A stretch of DNA of 64,000 nt from NCBI RefSeq assembly GCF_900580865.1, contig NZ_UTBZ01000169.1, positions 310,001 through 374,000 on the forward strand, read 5' to 3'. Under the pieces are notes generated by a model that was not told where the DNA came from, searched no databases, and was given only the letters and a program-made list of their open reading frames with translations. This stretch comes from Pseudomonas viridiflava (GTDB taxonomy: Bacteria > Pseudomonadota > Gammaproteobacteria > Pseudomonadales > Pseudomonadaceae). Positions 1-10,000 of this stretch are shown in pieces. Position 1 is the stretch's first letter. The number at the start of each line of letters is the position of its first letter. Made by a program: the position numbers and the translations under genes.

Positions 1-2033
1 CGGTGGGTCACCAGCAGTAAGGTTTTGCCTTGCACCCAGCCATGCAGTTTCTGCCGCAGCAAGTCCTCGCTGCTGTTGTCCATCGCACTGGTGGGTTCGT
101 CGAGCAGCATGATCGGCGGGTCGAGCAACAACGATCGCGCCAGCAACACGGCTTGGCGTTGACCGCCGGAAAGCAATTGTCCGCGCTCGCCTACCGGTCG
201 ATCAAAACCTTGCGGATGCTGGCGAGCGAGTTCGGTAACGCCGGTCAGTTCGGCCACTTCGAGCATCCGTGAGTCGCTGATGTAACGCGCGCCGAGCGTG
301 AGGTTGTCGCGCAAGCTGCCGGCCAATAGCGGCAGGTCATGGGCGACGTAACCGATTTGCTGGCGCAGGTCGGCGACATCGAGCTGGCGCAGGTCGAGGC
401 CGTCGAGCAACAGCTGGCCTTCTTCGGGTTCATAGAAACCCATGACCAATCGTGCCAACGTACTTTTGCCCGAACCGCTGCGGCCGATGATGCCGACCCG
501 CTCACCGGGTTTCAGGCTGAAGCTGACATTGCTCAGCGCCGGCGCGTTCTGGCCGTTGTAGTGAAAGGTCACGCCGCTGACGTCCAGCGCGCCTTGCAGT
601 TGCGTGCGTTCCAGCGGCCGCTGTTTGCCGTCGCGTTCCTGCGGCAAGGCCATCAGCGCGTCGGTGCTTTTCATGGTCAGTTGCGCTTGCTGATAGCGGG
701 TGATCAGCCCGGCGATCTGCCCCAGCGGGGCGAGCACGCGGCTGCCGAGCATGTAACTGGCGACCAGCGCACCGACGCTGAGGTTGCCGGCGATGATGCT
801 GTAAACCCCGGCGACAATCGTCGCCATCCCCGAGAATTGTTGAATGAACAATGTGCCGTTGGTGGCCAGCGCCGACAGATTGCGCGCGTGGCTGTCGAGA
901 CGGGTGAGGGCGCCGTGGGTGCTTTCCCATTTGTGCTGGCGCTCGCTTTCGGCGCTGCAGGCCTTGAGGGTTTCCAGGCCACCGAGGGTTTCGATCAGCA
1001 CCGCTTGGCGTTCAGCGCCGAGGCTCAGGCTCTTTTGCACGGTGTCACGCAGACGTACCTGAATGATCATCGCGAAGATAATGGTGATCGGAAACGCCAG
1101 CAGCGGAATCACCACCAGCCAGCCGCCGAGCAGGCCGATGACCACCAGCATCAACACCACGAAAGGCAGATCGATCAGGCTGGTCAACGTCACCGCCGTG
1201 AGGAATTCGCGCAGGCCCTGGAAGTCATGAATGCTCTGGGCGAAACCGCCGATGGTCGCTGGCCGCGCCTTCATCGACATGCCGGTAATGCGCTCGAATA
1301 AAGTCGCGGAAAGGATCACATCGGTTTTCTTGCCGGCAGTGTCGAGCAGGTGCGCACGCACCACGCGCAACACCAGTTCGAAACCGGTGCCGATCAGCAG
1401 CCCGATCGACAGCACCCACAAGGTCGACGTGGCCTGATTCGGCACCACGCGGTCGTAGGTCTGCATGACGAACAGCGGCACCATCAGGCCTAAAAGGTTG
1501 ATCAGGAAACTGGCGAGAATCGCATCGCTGTAGAGCCATTTCGACAGCTTCAGGGTGTCGCGAAACCAAGCATGCACCCGTGGCACCAGCGGCGAGCGCA
1601 GGTCTTCGAGTTCGTGGCGCGGGCGGGCGAACAAGGCTTGGCCGCTGTAGTGTTCAGTGAGTTCGTCGCGGCTGATCCATTGTTCGCCGCCATCGGCTTC
1701 GCTGGGCAGGATCAGCGCTTTGCCGTCGTCGCCAAAGCGCCGTAAAACAGCAGTGCGGCCGTCGTTGAGCAGCAACAGAATCGGCAAATTGAGTGGCGAG
1801 ATGTCTTTCAGTTCGCGGCGCAAAATGCGCGCCTGCAACCCGGCCCGGGCAGCGGCGCGGGGCAGCAGATCGAGGCTCAGGCGTTGTTTGTTGAGGGGCA
1901 GCCCGGCACTCAGGCTGGCGCGACTGACCGTTGCGCCATGCAGTTTGCAGAGGATCAACAGACCGTCGAGTAACGGATCATCGAAGCTCAGCCGCGGATC
2001 GATCCCGGTGTGGCCGGGTTCCATGCTGGTCAT
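1..2033 (-). CDS. Type I secretion ABC transporter (LapB/MapB-like), 3' end beyond window
   Basis: Inner-membrane exporter ATPase of a type I secretion system, read on the minus strand from an ATG at 2033. About 677 codons lie inside the window and the C-terminus is cut off. The first ~130 residues match a peptidase-C39-like domain that lacks the usual catalytic Cys context, as in exporters of giant adhesins. Membrane segments follow, then an ATPase domain with Walker A GRSGSGKST, signature LSGGQRQ, Walker B ending LLDEPTSAMD, and the H-loop histidine just before the window edge. It lies downstream of the TolC-like gene and opposite the adhesin, so the adhesin is the likely substrate. The periplasmic adaptor (LapC/HlyD type) is not in the window and probably follows to the left. 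Confidence 0.93.
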   Translation of the reverse strand, partial: MTSMEPGHTGIDPRLSFDDPLLDGLLILCKLHGATVSRASLSAGLPLNKQRLSLDLLPRAAARAGLQARILRRELKDISPLNLPILLLLNDGRTAVLRRFGDDGKALILPSEADGGEQWISRDELTEHYSGQALFARPRHELEDLRSPLVPRVHAWFRDTLKLSKWLYSDAILASFLINLLGLMVPLFVMQTYDRVVPNQATSTLWVLSIGLLIGTGFELVLRVVRAHLLDTAGKKTDVILSATLFERITGMSMKARPATIGGFAQSIHDFQGLREFLTAVTLTSLIDLPFVVLMLVVIGLLGGWLVVIPLLAFPITIIFAMIIQVRLRDTVQKSLSLGAERQAVLIETLGGLETLKACSAESERQHKWESTHGALTRLDSHARNLSALATNGTLFIQQFSGMATIVAGVYSIIAGNLSVGALVASYMLGSRVLAPLGQIAGLITRYQQAQLTMKSTDALMALPQERDGKQRPLERTQLQGALDVSGVTFHYNGQNAPALSNVSFSLKPGERVGIIGRSGSGKSTLARLVMGFYEPEEGQLLLDGLDLRQLDVADLRQQIGYVAHDLPLLAGSLRDNLTLGARYISDSRMLEVAELTGVTELARQHPQGFDRPVGERGQLLSGGQRQAVLLARSLLLDPPIMLLDEPTSAMDNSSEDLLRQKLHGWVQGKTLLLVTH

Positions 2034-2113
2034 ATTGATCGCTCCCGTGAAACGGTGGCACTGGCTACAAAAAACTGAACGGAACGCTTGATCGTCTATC
2101 ACCCCACTCACGT

Positions 2114-2196
2114 GTAGGAGCTGCCGCAGGCTGCGATCTTTTGATCTTGATCGTAAAAAACAACGTCAAAAGATCGCAGCCTGCGGCAGCTCCTAC
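2114..2196. repeat. REPIN, family A (two inverted REP arms)
   Basis: Two inverted copies of the arm beginning GTAGGAGCTGCCG and continuing through GCGATCTTTTG, separated by a short AT-rich loop. It fills most of the gap between the TolC-like gene and the ABC exporter gene. The same arms recur at six other sites in the window. Confidence 0.9.
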
Positions 2197-2206
2197 AGGG
2201 AGTTGG

Positions 2207-3565
2207 TTATTTCAGTTCCGGCAGGCGCGCTTCGTTTTTGACCTCAGTCGCGGCGATCGCATCGGCCGGCAGCACCACCCGTTGTTTGCTCAGCAACTGG
2301 CCCATGTTCGCCAGCACGCGGTACATCGAATATTCCTCGGTGTAGCGGATTTCGGTGTAGCGACGGTTGGCGTTGTAGAGCTCGTTTTCACTGTCGAGCA
2401 AATCGAGCAAAGTCCGTTGGCCGAGGCCGAACTGATCCTGATACGCGGCGCGTACGCGCTTGGTGGTTTCGGCGTATTCGCGGGCGGTCGGAGTCTGTTT
2501 CTTCGCGTTCTCCATGGCGTTCCACGCCAGGCGAATGTTCTCGTTAAGCTGACGCAGGGCGTTGTTGCGGATGTCCATTGCCTGATTGATGTCGTGCGCG
2601 TTGGCCGCCAGTCGCGCCTTGTCGCTGCCGCCACGGAACAGGTTGTAGTTCATCACCACACCCACACGCCATTCGTTGTCGTGGCCTTCATCACCTTGCA
2701 CGTTGTTGTTCGCGCCGACGGCCGCTTCGGCATCGAAGCGTGGATAGAACGGTGATTTGGCGACTTCGTACTGGCTCTCGGCCGATTGCACGTCAGCCTG
2801 GGCGGATTTCAGGTACGGGTTGTTGTCGACCATGCTCTGCTGTGCATCGCGCAGGCCTGGCGGCATTTCCCCGCGCGTCGAGGCTGGCGTTTCCAGCTCA
2901 TCGGGCATGCGCCCGACCACGCTGTAGAAATTCGATTCAGCGTCGGCCAGATCGACTTCGGCAGTGTCGAGGTTGTTCTGCGCCAGTGCCTTACGAGCGA
3001 CCGATTGATCCGAATCGGCGGTACTGCCGACGCCACGCTCGGTGCGCAGGCCGATCTGATCGTTGACGCGCAAATGCGCCTGCAGGTTGTTCTTGGCCAG
3101 GGTCACCAGTTCGCGACGCTTGAGCACTTCGAGGTAGACCTCGATGGTGCGCAGGGCCAGATCCTGGGCGGTGCCTTGCGCGTAATACGCACGCGAATTG
3201 GACACGCCTTTGGTGCGCTCGACTTCGTTGGCAGTGTTGAAACCGTCGAACAGCATCTGCCGCAGACGCAGCTCGGACTGGGTGTAATTGAGGATTTCGG
3301 TGTGGTGATTACCGAAAGCCCGAGTGTTGGTGTTGTCGCTGTAGCCCCGGCCATACGCGGCGTTCAAATCGACGGACGGATAGAAGCCGCCCTTGGCCAC
3401 TTTGACTTGTTCATCAGCCGACAGGCGGGCGTCCACGCGCGAGGCCAGTTCCGGGTGCGTGGCGATGGTGCTTTGAATAGCCTCGGTAAGGTTCATGGCC
3501 TGGGCTTGGGAAGTGCAAGCCATGGCCAGCAAAACCGCGCTGCAGAGGGGGGTTAGAACGCGCAT
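2207..3565 (-). CDS. TolC-family outer-membrane channel of the adhesin type I secretion system
   Basis: Predicted 452-residue outer-membrane efflux protein. The N-terminus is a clear signal peptide ending in an Ala-Gln-Ala type cleavage site near residue 23. The rest is alpha-helical TolC/LapE-like sequence with two related halves. It is upstream of the ABC exporter on the same strand, separated by a REPIN, and divergent from the giant adhesin, the usual layout of LapA/MapA-type secretion loci. It should form the outer-membrane pore through which the adhesin is exported and in which its N-terminal retention module would be held. The RBS and start at 3565 look normal. Confidence 0.92.
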   Translation of the reverse strand: MRVLTPLCSAVLLAMACTSQAQAMNLTEAIQSTIATHPELASRVDARLSADEQVKVAKGGFYPSVDLNAAYGRGYSDNTNTRAFGNHHTEILNYTQSELRLRQMLFDGFNTANEVERTKGVSNSRAYYAQGTAQDLALRTIEVYLEVLKRRELVTLAKNNLQAHLRVNDQIGLRTERGVGSTADSDQSVARKALAQNNLDTAEVDLADAESNFYSVVGRMPDELETPASTRGEMPPGLRDAQQSMVDNNPYLKSAQADVQSAESQYEVAKSPFYPRFDAEAAVGANNNVQGDEGHDNEWRVGVVMNYNLFRGGSDKARLAANAHDINQAMDIRNNALRQLNENIRLAWNAMENAKKQTPTAREYAETTKRVRAAYQDQFGLGQRTLLDLLDSENELYNANRRYTEIRYTEEYSMYRVLANMGQLLSKQRVVLPADAIAATEVKNEARLPELK

Positions 3566-4097
3566 GGGTGCATCTCCCTGAGTCCTGATGGTGTGTTACT
3601 GTCGCCAAATATTTGACGATATTTATAGGTCTAAGCGTTTCACTCTTGTAACAACAGAGCTAAGAACATCCTGAAGCGTAGCTAAGAAAAAATTTTCATA
3701 AGGCTTATGCCGAAAAAAACTTATGCGCTTTGTAAAAACCGGCACATTGTTCAGCATGAAAGCCTTTGTTTTATGCGCTTTAGGGAGCGCAAAAAGGCTT
3801 GAGGAAAGTTCCACTCACTTTGCGACATACGGCGAAGTACTGCTGAAGGGGAGGGACGCGTAACGGTTGATGAGCGACAGATTTTTGTCACTCGGGTGAT
3901 TCACCACCGTTACGTAGCGTTAGTAGGCGTATTGCTTTGATCAGGATGCGGAAGTGCTTGATAGCACTGATGTTTCTAAAATAAGCCGCCTGCGAAACGA
4001 ACTGTCGAGGGTGCGAGCGTCCCCTCCGACAACCCGATTGAGCCATGGGCTGCTTCGCTTACCAGTGCCGACGGTGGTCGGCAGCGGAGGATTTCAC
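3566..4097. promoter_or_regulatory. Divergent intergenic region between TolC-like gene and adhesin
   Basis: A 532-bp gap without a gene. It is AT-richer than its surroundings from about 3600 to 3800. It holds an inverted repeat, GAGCGACA at 3872-3879 against TGTCACTC at 3886-3893 (7 of 8 bases pair), and two copies of TTATGCGCTTT near 3720 and 3771. These are candidate regulator sites for the two divergent transcripts. A reading frame open from 3954 runs into the adhesin, but its first 48 codons have no family resemblance and no RBS. Confidence 0.5.
3872..3893. promoter_or_regulatory. Inverted repeat, candidate operator of the adhesin promoter
   Basis: GAGCGACA and TGTCACTC flank a 6-base spacer about 205 bases before the adhesin start. 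It has the size and symmetry of a regulator site, but it does not match a regulator consensus I can name with confidence. Confidence 0.3.
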
Positions 4098-7000
4098 ATG
4101 GCAACGCTCATCGGGATAGTCACTAAAGTCATTGGCCAGGTTTTCGCCCAGTCAGCCGACGGTAATAAACGCGTACTGGTTGAGGGGGATCGCCTGGTAG
4201 CAGGTGATCAACTGATTACTGGCGCGGAAGGCGCGGTGGCGGTGAAGCTGCAAAACGGCCAGGAACTGACCCTCGGACGCGGCAGCAGCATGACCATGAC
4301 CGGTGAACTGCTGGCGGGTCAGGCGGCGCATGTAAATGCCGCAGAGGCCGTGACCCCGAGCGACGCGCAATTGACCGACGTCGAGCAGATCCAGAAAGCC
4401 ATCGCTGCCGGTGACGATCCGAGCAAAACCGCTGAAGCCACCGCGGCCGGTCCGAATGCCCCGGGTGGCGCACCGGGAGAGGCGGGCGGCGGCCACAGTT
4501 TTGTTCTGCTGACGGAGGTCGGTGGACGCGTCGACCCGATCATCGGCTTCCCCACCGCCGGTTTCGGCGGTATTCCCGAATTCCCAGAAGAACGCCACAA
4601 CGCGGTGATCGACAACGGCGATGACACCCCGGCTGTGGTGGTGCCGCCACCGGTGAACAATCCGGTGACCCTCACCGGTCTGAATGTGGCGGGCGGCGAA
4701 CTGAATCTCAGTGAAGCCAATCTGCCTGACGGTTCGTCGGCCAACCCGGGTGCACTGACGCAAAACGGCAGCTTCACGGTGTCGGCGCCGGACGGATTGA
4801 CCAGCCTGAGCATCGGCGGCATCAACCTGATCAACGGCGGCGTCGCGGTCGGGTTTCCGCAATCGATCACCACGCAACTGGGCAACACCCTGACCATCAC
4901 CGGTTACAACCCGGCGACTGGCGTGGTCACTTACAGCTACACCCTCAACGGCAACGAAAGCCACGCGGCCGGCGACGGCGCGAACAATCTCAGCGAACAG
5001 TTCACGGTGATTGCCGGCGACAGCAATGGCGACACCGCGACCGGCACGCTCGACGTCAATATCACCGACGACGTGCCCAAAGCCTTTGATGACAGCAATG
5101 GCACGGCGTCTGAAACACAGCTGACATTGACCGGCAACGTGTTGACCAACGATGTGCAAGGCGCCGACCGTGTAGCGACTGGCCCGGTCACTGCCGGTAC
5201 TTTTACCGGGACTTACGGCACCTTGGTGCTTAACGCCGACGGCACGTACACCTACACGCTGAACACAGGCGACGCGGACTTCAAAAACCTGCACGGTGGC
5301 GGCAACGGCACGGAAACCTTCGCCTACACCATCACCGATTCCGACGGTGATACCAGCACGGCGAATCTGGTGCTGCAGATCCACAACAACGACGATCCGG
5401 TGGTCATCAATGGCTTGAACGTCGAGGGCGGCGAGCTGACGGTTTACGAGAAAAACCTCAGCGACGGCAGCACGCCGGACGCCACCGCGCTGACCCAGAA
5501 CGGCACCTTCACCATCACTGCACTGGATGGTGTAACGACGCTGACCGTCGGTGGTATTGCTGTGGTCACCAACGGCGTGGCGGCAGGTTTCCCCCAATCG
5601 GTCACCACGCCGTTGGGCAGCACGCTGACCATCACCGGTTTCAACGCTGCCACTGGCGTGGTCAGCTACAGCTACACCCTTGCCGACAACGAAGCCCATC
5701 CAACTGCCAACGGTGCGAACAATCTGCCCGAGCAGTTCGCCGTCACCGTGGTCGATGACAACGGCAGCACTGCCAACGGCACCCTCGATGTGAACATCGT
5801 CGATGACCTGCCAAAAGCGGTGGATGACAGCAATGGCACGGCGTCTGAAACGCAACTGACACTGAGCGGCAACGTGCTGACCAATGACGTGCAGGGCGCC
5901 GATCGCGTGGTGACCAACGAAAGTGCCGGGCCGATCACCGCCGGCACATTCACCGGCACGTACGGCACCTTGGTGCTGAATGCCAATGGCACGTACACCT
6001 ACACGCTGAACACCAGCGACGCGGATTTCAAAAACCTCCACGGCGGCGGCAATGGCACGGAAACCTTCGCCTACACCATCACCGATTCGGATGGCGATAC
6101 CAGCACCGCTAACCTCGTTCTGCAGATCCACAACAACGATGATCCGGTGATCATCAACGGTCTTGACGTCAATGGCGGCGAACTCACCGTTTACGAGAAA
6201 AACCTCACTGACGGCAGTGCACCGGACGCCACCGCGCTGAGCCAAAGCGGCACGTTCACCATCACTGCACTCGACGGCGTGACGACCCTGACTGTCGGCG
6301 GCATCGCCGTGGTCACCAACGGTGTAGCCGCAGGCTTTCCGCAATCAATCACCACACCTTTGGGCAGCACGCTGACCATCACCGGTTTCAACGCCACCAC
6401 CGGCGTGGTCAGCTACAGCTACACCCTGGTCGACAACGAAGCGCATCCCACCGCCAACGGCGCGAACAATCTGCCAGAGCAATTCGCTGTCACCGTGGTC
6501 GACGATAACGGCACCACTGCCAACGGCACGCTCGACGTGAACATCACCGACGATGTGCCCAAAGCCTTTGATGACAGCAATGGCACGGCGTCTGAAACGC
6601 AACTGACACTGACCGGCAACGTGCTGACCAACGATGTGCAAGGCGCCGACCGCGTACCAACCGGGCCTGTCACGCCGGGCACTTTCACCGGGACTTACGG
6701 CACGCTGGTGCTGAACGCCAACGGCACCTACACCTACACGCTGAACACCAGCGATGCCGACTTCAAAAACCTCCACGGCGGTGGCAACGGCACTGAAACC
6801 TTCGCCTACACCATCACCGATTCGGACGGCGATACCAGCACCGCCAACCTCGTCCTGCAGATCCACAACAACGACGATCCGGTGATCATCAACGGCCTCG
6901 ACGTGAATGGCGGTGAACTCACCGTTTACGAAAAAAACCTCACTGACGGCAGCGCACCGGACGCCACCGCGCTGAGCCAAAGCGGCACCTTCACCATCAC

Positions 7001-10000
7001 TGCACTCGACGGCGTGACGACCCTGACTGTCGGCGGCATTGCCGTCGTCACCAACGGCGTGGCTGCCGGATTTCCACAGTCGGTCACCACTCCGCTCGGC
7101 AGCACACTGACCATCACCGGTTTCAACGCCACCACCGGCGTGGTCAGCTACAGCTATACCCTGGCCGACAACGAGGCGCATCCCAACGCCAATGGCGCAA
7201 ACAATCTGCCGGAGCAGTTCGCCGTCACTGTCGTCGATGACAACGGCACCACCGCCAATGCCACTCTTGATGTGAACATCGTCGACGACCTGCCAAAAGC
7301 CGTGGATGACAGCAACGCTACGACGGCCTCGGAAAGCCAACTCACGCTGACCGGCAACGTCCTGACCAACGATGTACAAGGCGCCGATCGTGTATCGACC
7401 GGGCCAGTGACGCCGGGCACGTTCACCGGCACGTACGGCACCTTGGTCCTCAACGCCAATGGCACGTATACCTACACGCTGAACACCAATGACGCGGACT
7501 TCAAAAACCTCCATGGCGGTGGCAACGGCACGGAAACCTTCGCCTACACCATTACCGATTCCGACGGCGATACCAGCACCGCGAACCTGGTGCTGAACAT
7601 CCACAACAATGACGATCAGGTCTATCTCAACGGCCTCGACGTCAATGGCGGCGAACTCACCGTCTACGAGAAAAACCTCAGCGATGGCACCAGCCCCAAC
7701 ACCCCGGCGCTGACCCAGAGCGGCACCTTCACCGTCACCGCCCTCGACGGCCTGCAAACCCTGACCGTGGGCGGTATTAGCGTGGTGACTGGTGGCGTGG
7801 CCGCAGGCTTCCCGCAATCGATCGTCACGCCGCTCGGCAGCACGTTGACCATCACCGGTTACAATCCGGCCACCGGTGTGGTGAATTACAGCTACACCCT
7901 GGTCGACAACGAAACCCATCCAAACGCCAGCGGCGCCAACAGCATCACCGAGAACTTCAACGTGGTGGCGACGGACACCGATGGCAGCACGGCCAACGGC
8001 CAGATCAACGTCAACATCGTCGATGATTTGCCGAGCGCCCATCCTGACGCCGCGTCGGTAGCGGAGGGCGGCACGGTCAGCGGCAATGTCCTGAACAATG
8101 ACATCGGCGGCGCCGACGGCCCGGCCGTGACAGGTGCGGTGGTCGGCGTGCGCGCCGGCGCCGACACCTCAACCTCGGCCATCGGCGGCCTCAATAGCAA
8201 CATCAACGGCACCTACGGCTACCTGACCCTGGACGCCAACGGCAACGCCGTCTACCACAGCAATCCCAACGTCGTGAACGGCCCGGGCGCGGTGGATGTG
8301 TTCACCTACACCGTGCGCGATGCCGATGGCGATGAAAGCACCACCACCATCACCATCGATGTCGCCAACAGCAAACTGTGCGCGACCAGCGACACCGACG
8401 TCACGGTCTTCGAGAAAGCCCTCGACCTGACCAAGGACGGCGCGGATCTGGCTCCCGGTACAGTCACCGGCAGCGATCCGGCCAGCACTGGCGAAACCGC
8501 GTCCGGCACCCTGGTCGGCTCGGTCACTGGTGCGGTCGGCGCGATCAGCTATGCGCTGGTCGGCAGCGCCACCGGCAACTACGGGCAAATCGTCCTCAAC
8601 CCCAACGGCACGTACACCTACACCCTGACATCGCCGGCGAGCACCACGCCGCATGCCGACGACGGCGCCAACACCTTGACTGAAACCTTCACCTATCAGG
8701 CCACTGATTCACTGGGCAACATCGTCACCAGCACCATCGTCGTGAACATCGTCGATGACGTGCCGAAAGCCGTGAACGACAGCAACGCCAACAGCGCTTC
8801 GGAAACGCAACTGACCCTGACTGGCAACGTGCTGAGCAACGATGTGCAAGGCGCTGATGTGGTCGCGACCGGAGCGAATGCCGGGCCGATCAGCGCCGGC
8901 ACCTTCACCGGCACTTACGGCACGCTGGTGCTCAACGCCAACGGCACGTACACCTACACGCTGAACGCCAACGATGCCGACTTCAAAAATCTGCACGGCG
9001 GCGGCAACGGTACCGAGACGTTCACCTACACCCTGACCGACGCCGACGGCGATACCAGCACTGCCAACCTGGTGCTGAACATCCACAACAATGACGATCC
9101 GGTGCTGCTCAACGGCCTCGACGTCAATGGCGGCGAACTCAGCGTCTACGAGAAAAACCTCAGCGACGGCACCAGCCCCGACACCCCGGCGCTGACCCAG
9201 AGCGGCACCTTCACCGTGACCGCGCTCGATGGCCTGCAAACCCTCACCGTCGGTGGCATTGCCGTGGTCACCAACGGCGTTGCCGCAGGCTTCCCGCAAT
9301 CGGTGGTTTCGCCGCTGGGCAGCACTTTCACCGTCACCGGTTACAACCCGGCCACCGGTGTCGTCAGTTACAGCTACACCCTGGTCGACAACGAAACCCA
9401 CCCGAACGCCAACGGTGCCAACAGCCTCACCGAGAACTTCAATGTGGTGGCTACCGACACCGATGGCAGCACCGCCAACGGTCAGATCAACGTCAACATC
9501 ATCGACGATCTGCCGACCGCCAAACCCGACACCGGCTCGGTGGCCGAGGGCGGTACGGTCAACGTCAGTGTGCTCGGCAATGACGTCAGCGGTGCCGATG
9601 GCGCCGCGACGGTGGTCGGTGTGCGTGCCGGCAGCAACACCGGCACTTCGGCCATCGGCGGCCTCAACAGCAACATCAACGGCAACTTCGGTTACCTGAC
9701 CCTCGATGCGGCGGGCAACGCCGTCTATCACAGCAACCCGAACTCGGTGAGCCCACCGGGTGCCACTGACACCTTCACCTACACCGTCCGCGACAGCGAT
9801 GGCGACGAAAGCACCACGACCATCACCATCAACGTCGCCGACAGCAAACTGCTGGCCTCGGTCGATCAGGACGTGACGGTGTATGAAAAAGCCCTCGACC
9901 TGAGCAAGGACGGCGCGGATCTGGCCCCCGGTACGGTCACCGGCAGCGACCCGAGCAACACTGGCGAAACCGCCACCGGCACCCTGGTCGGTGCGGTCAC

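Noticed and set aside
339..1301. Plus-strand frame of 320 codons
   Set aside because: It is antisense to the ABC exporter, whose motifs are all intact on the minus strand.
3954..4097. N-terminal extension of 48 codons on the adhesin
   Set aside because: No RBS and no similarity to LapA-type N-termini; GGAGG stands before the ATG at 4098.
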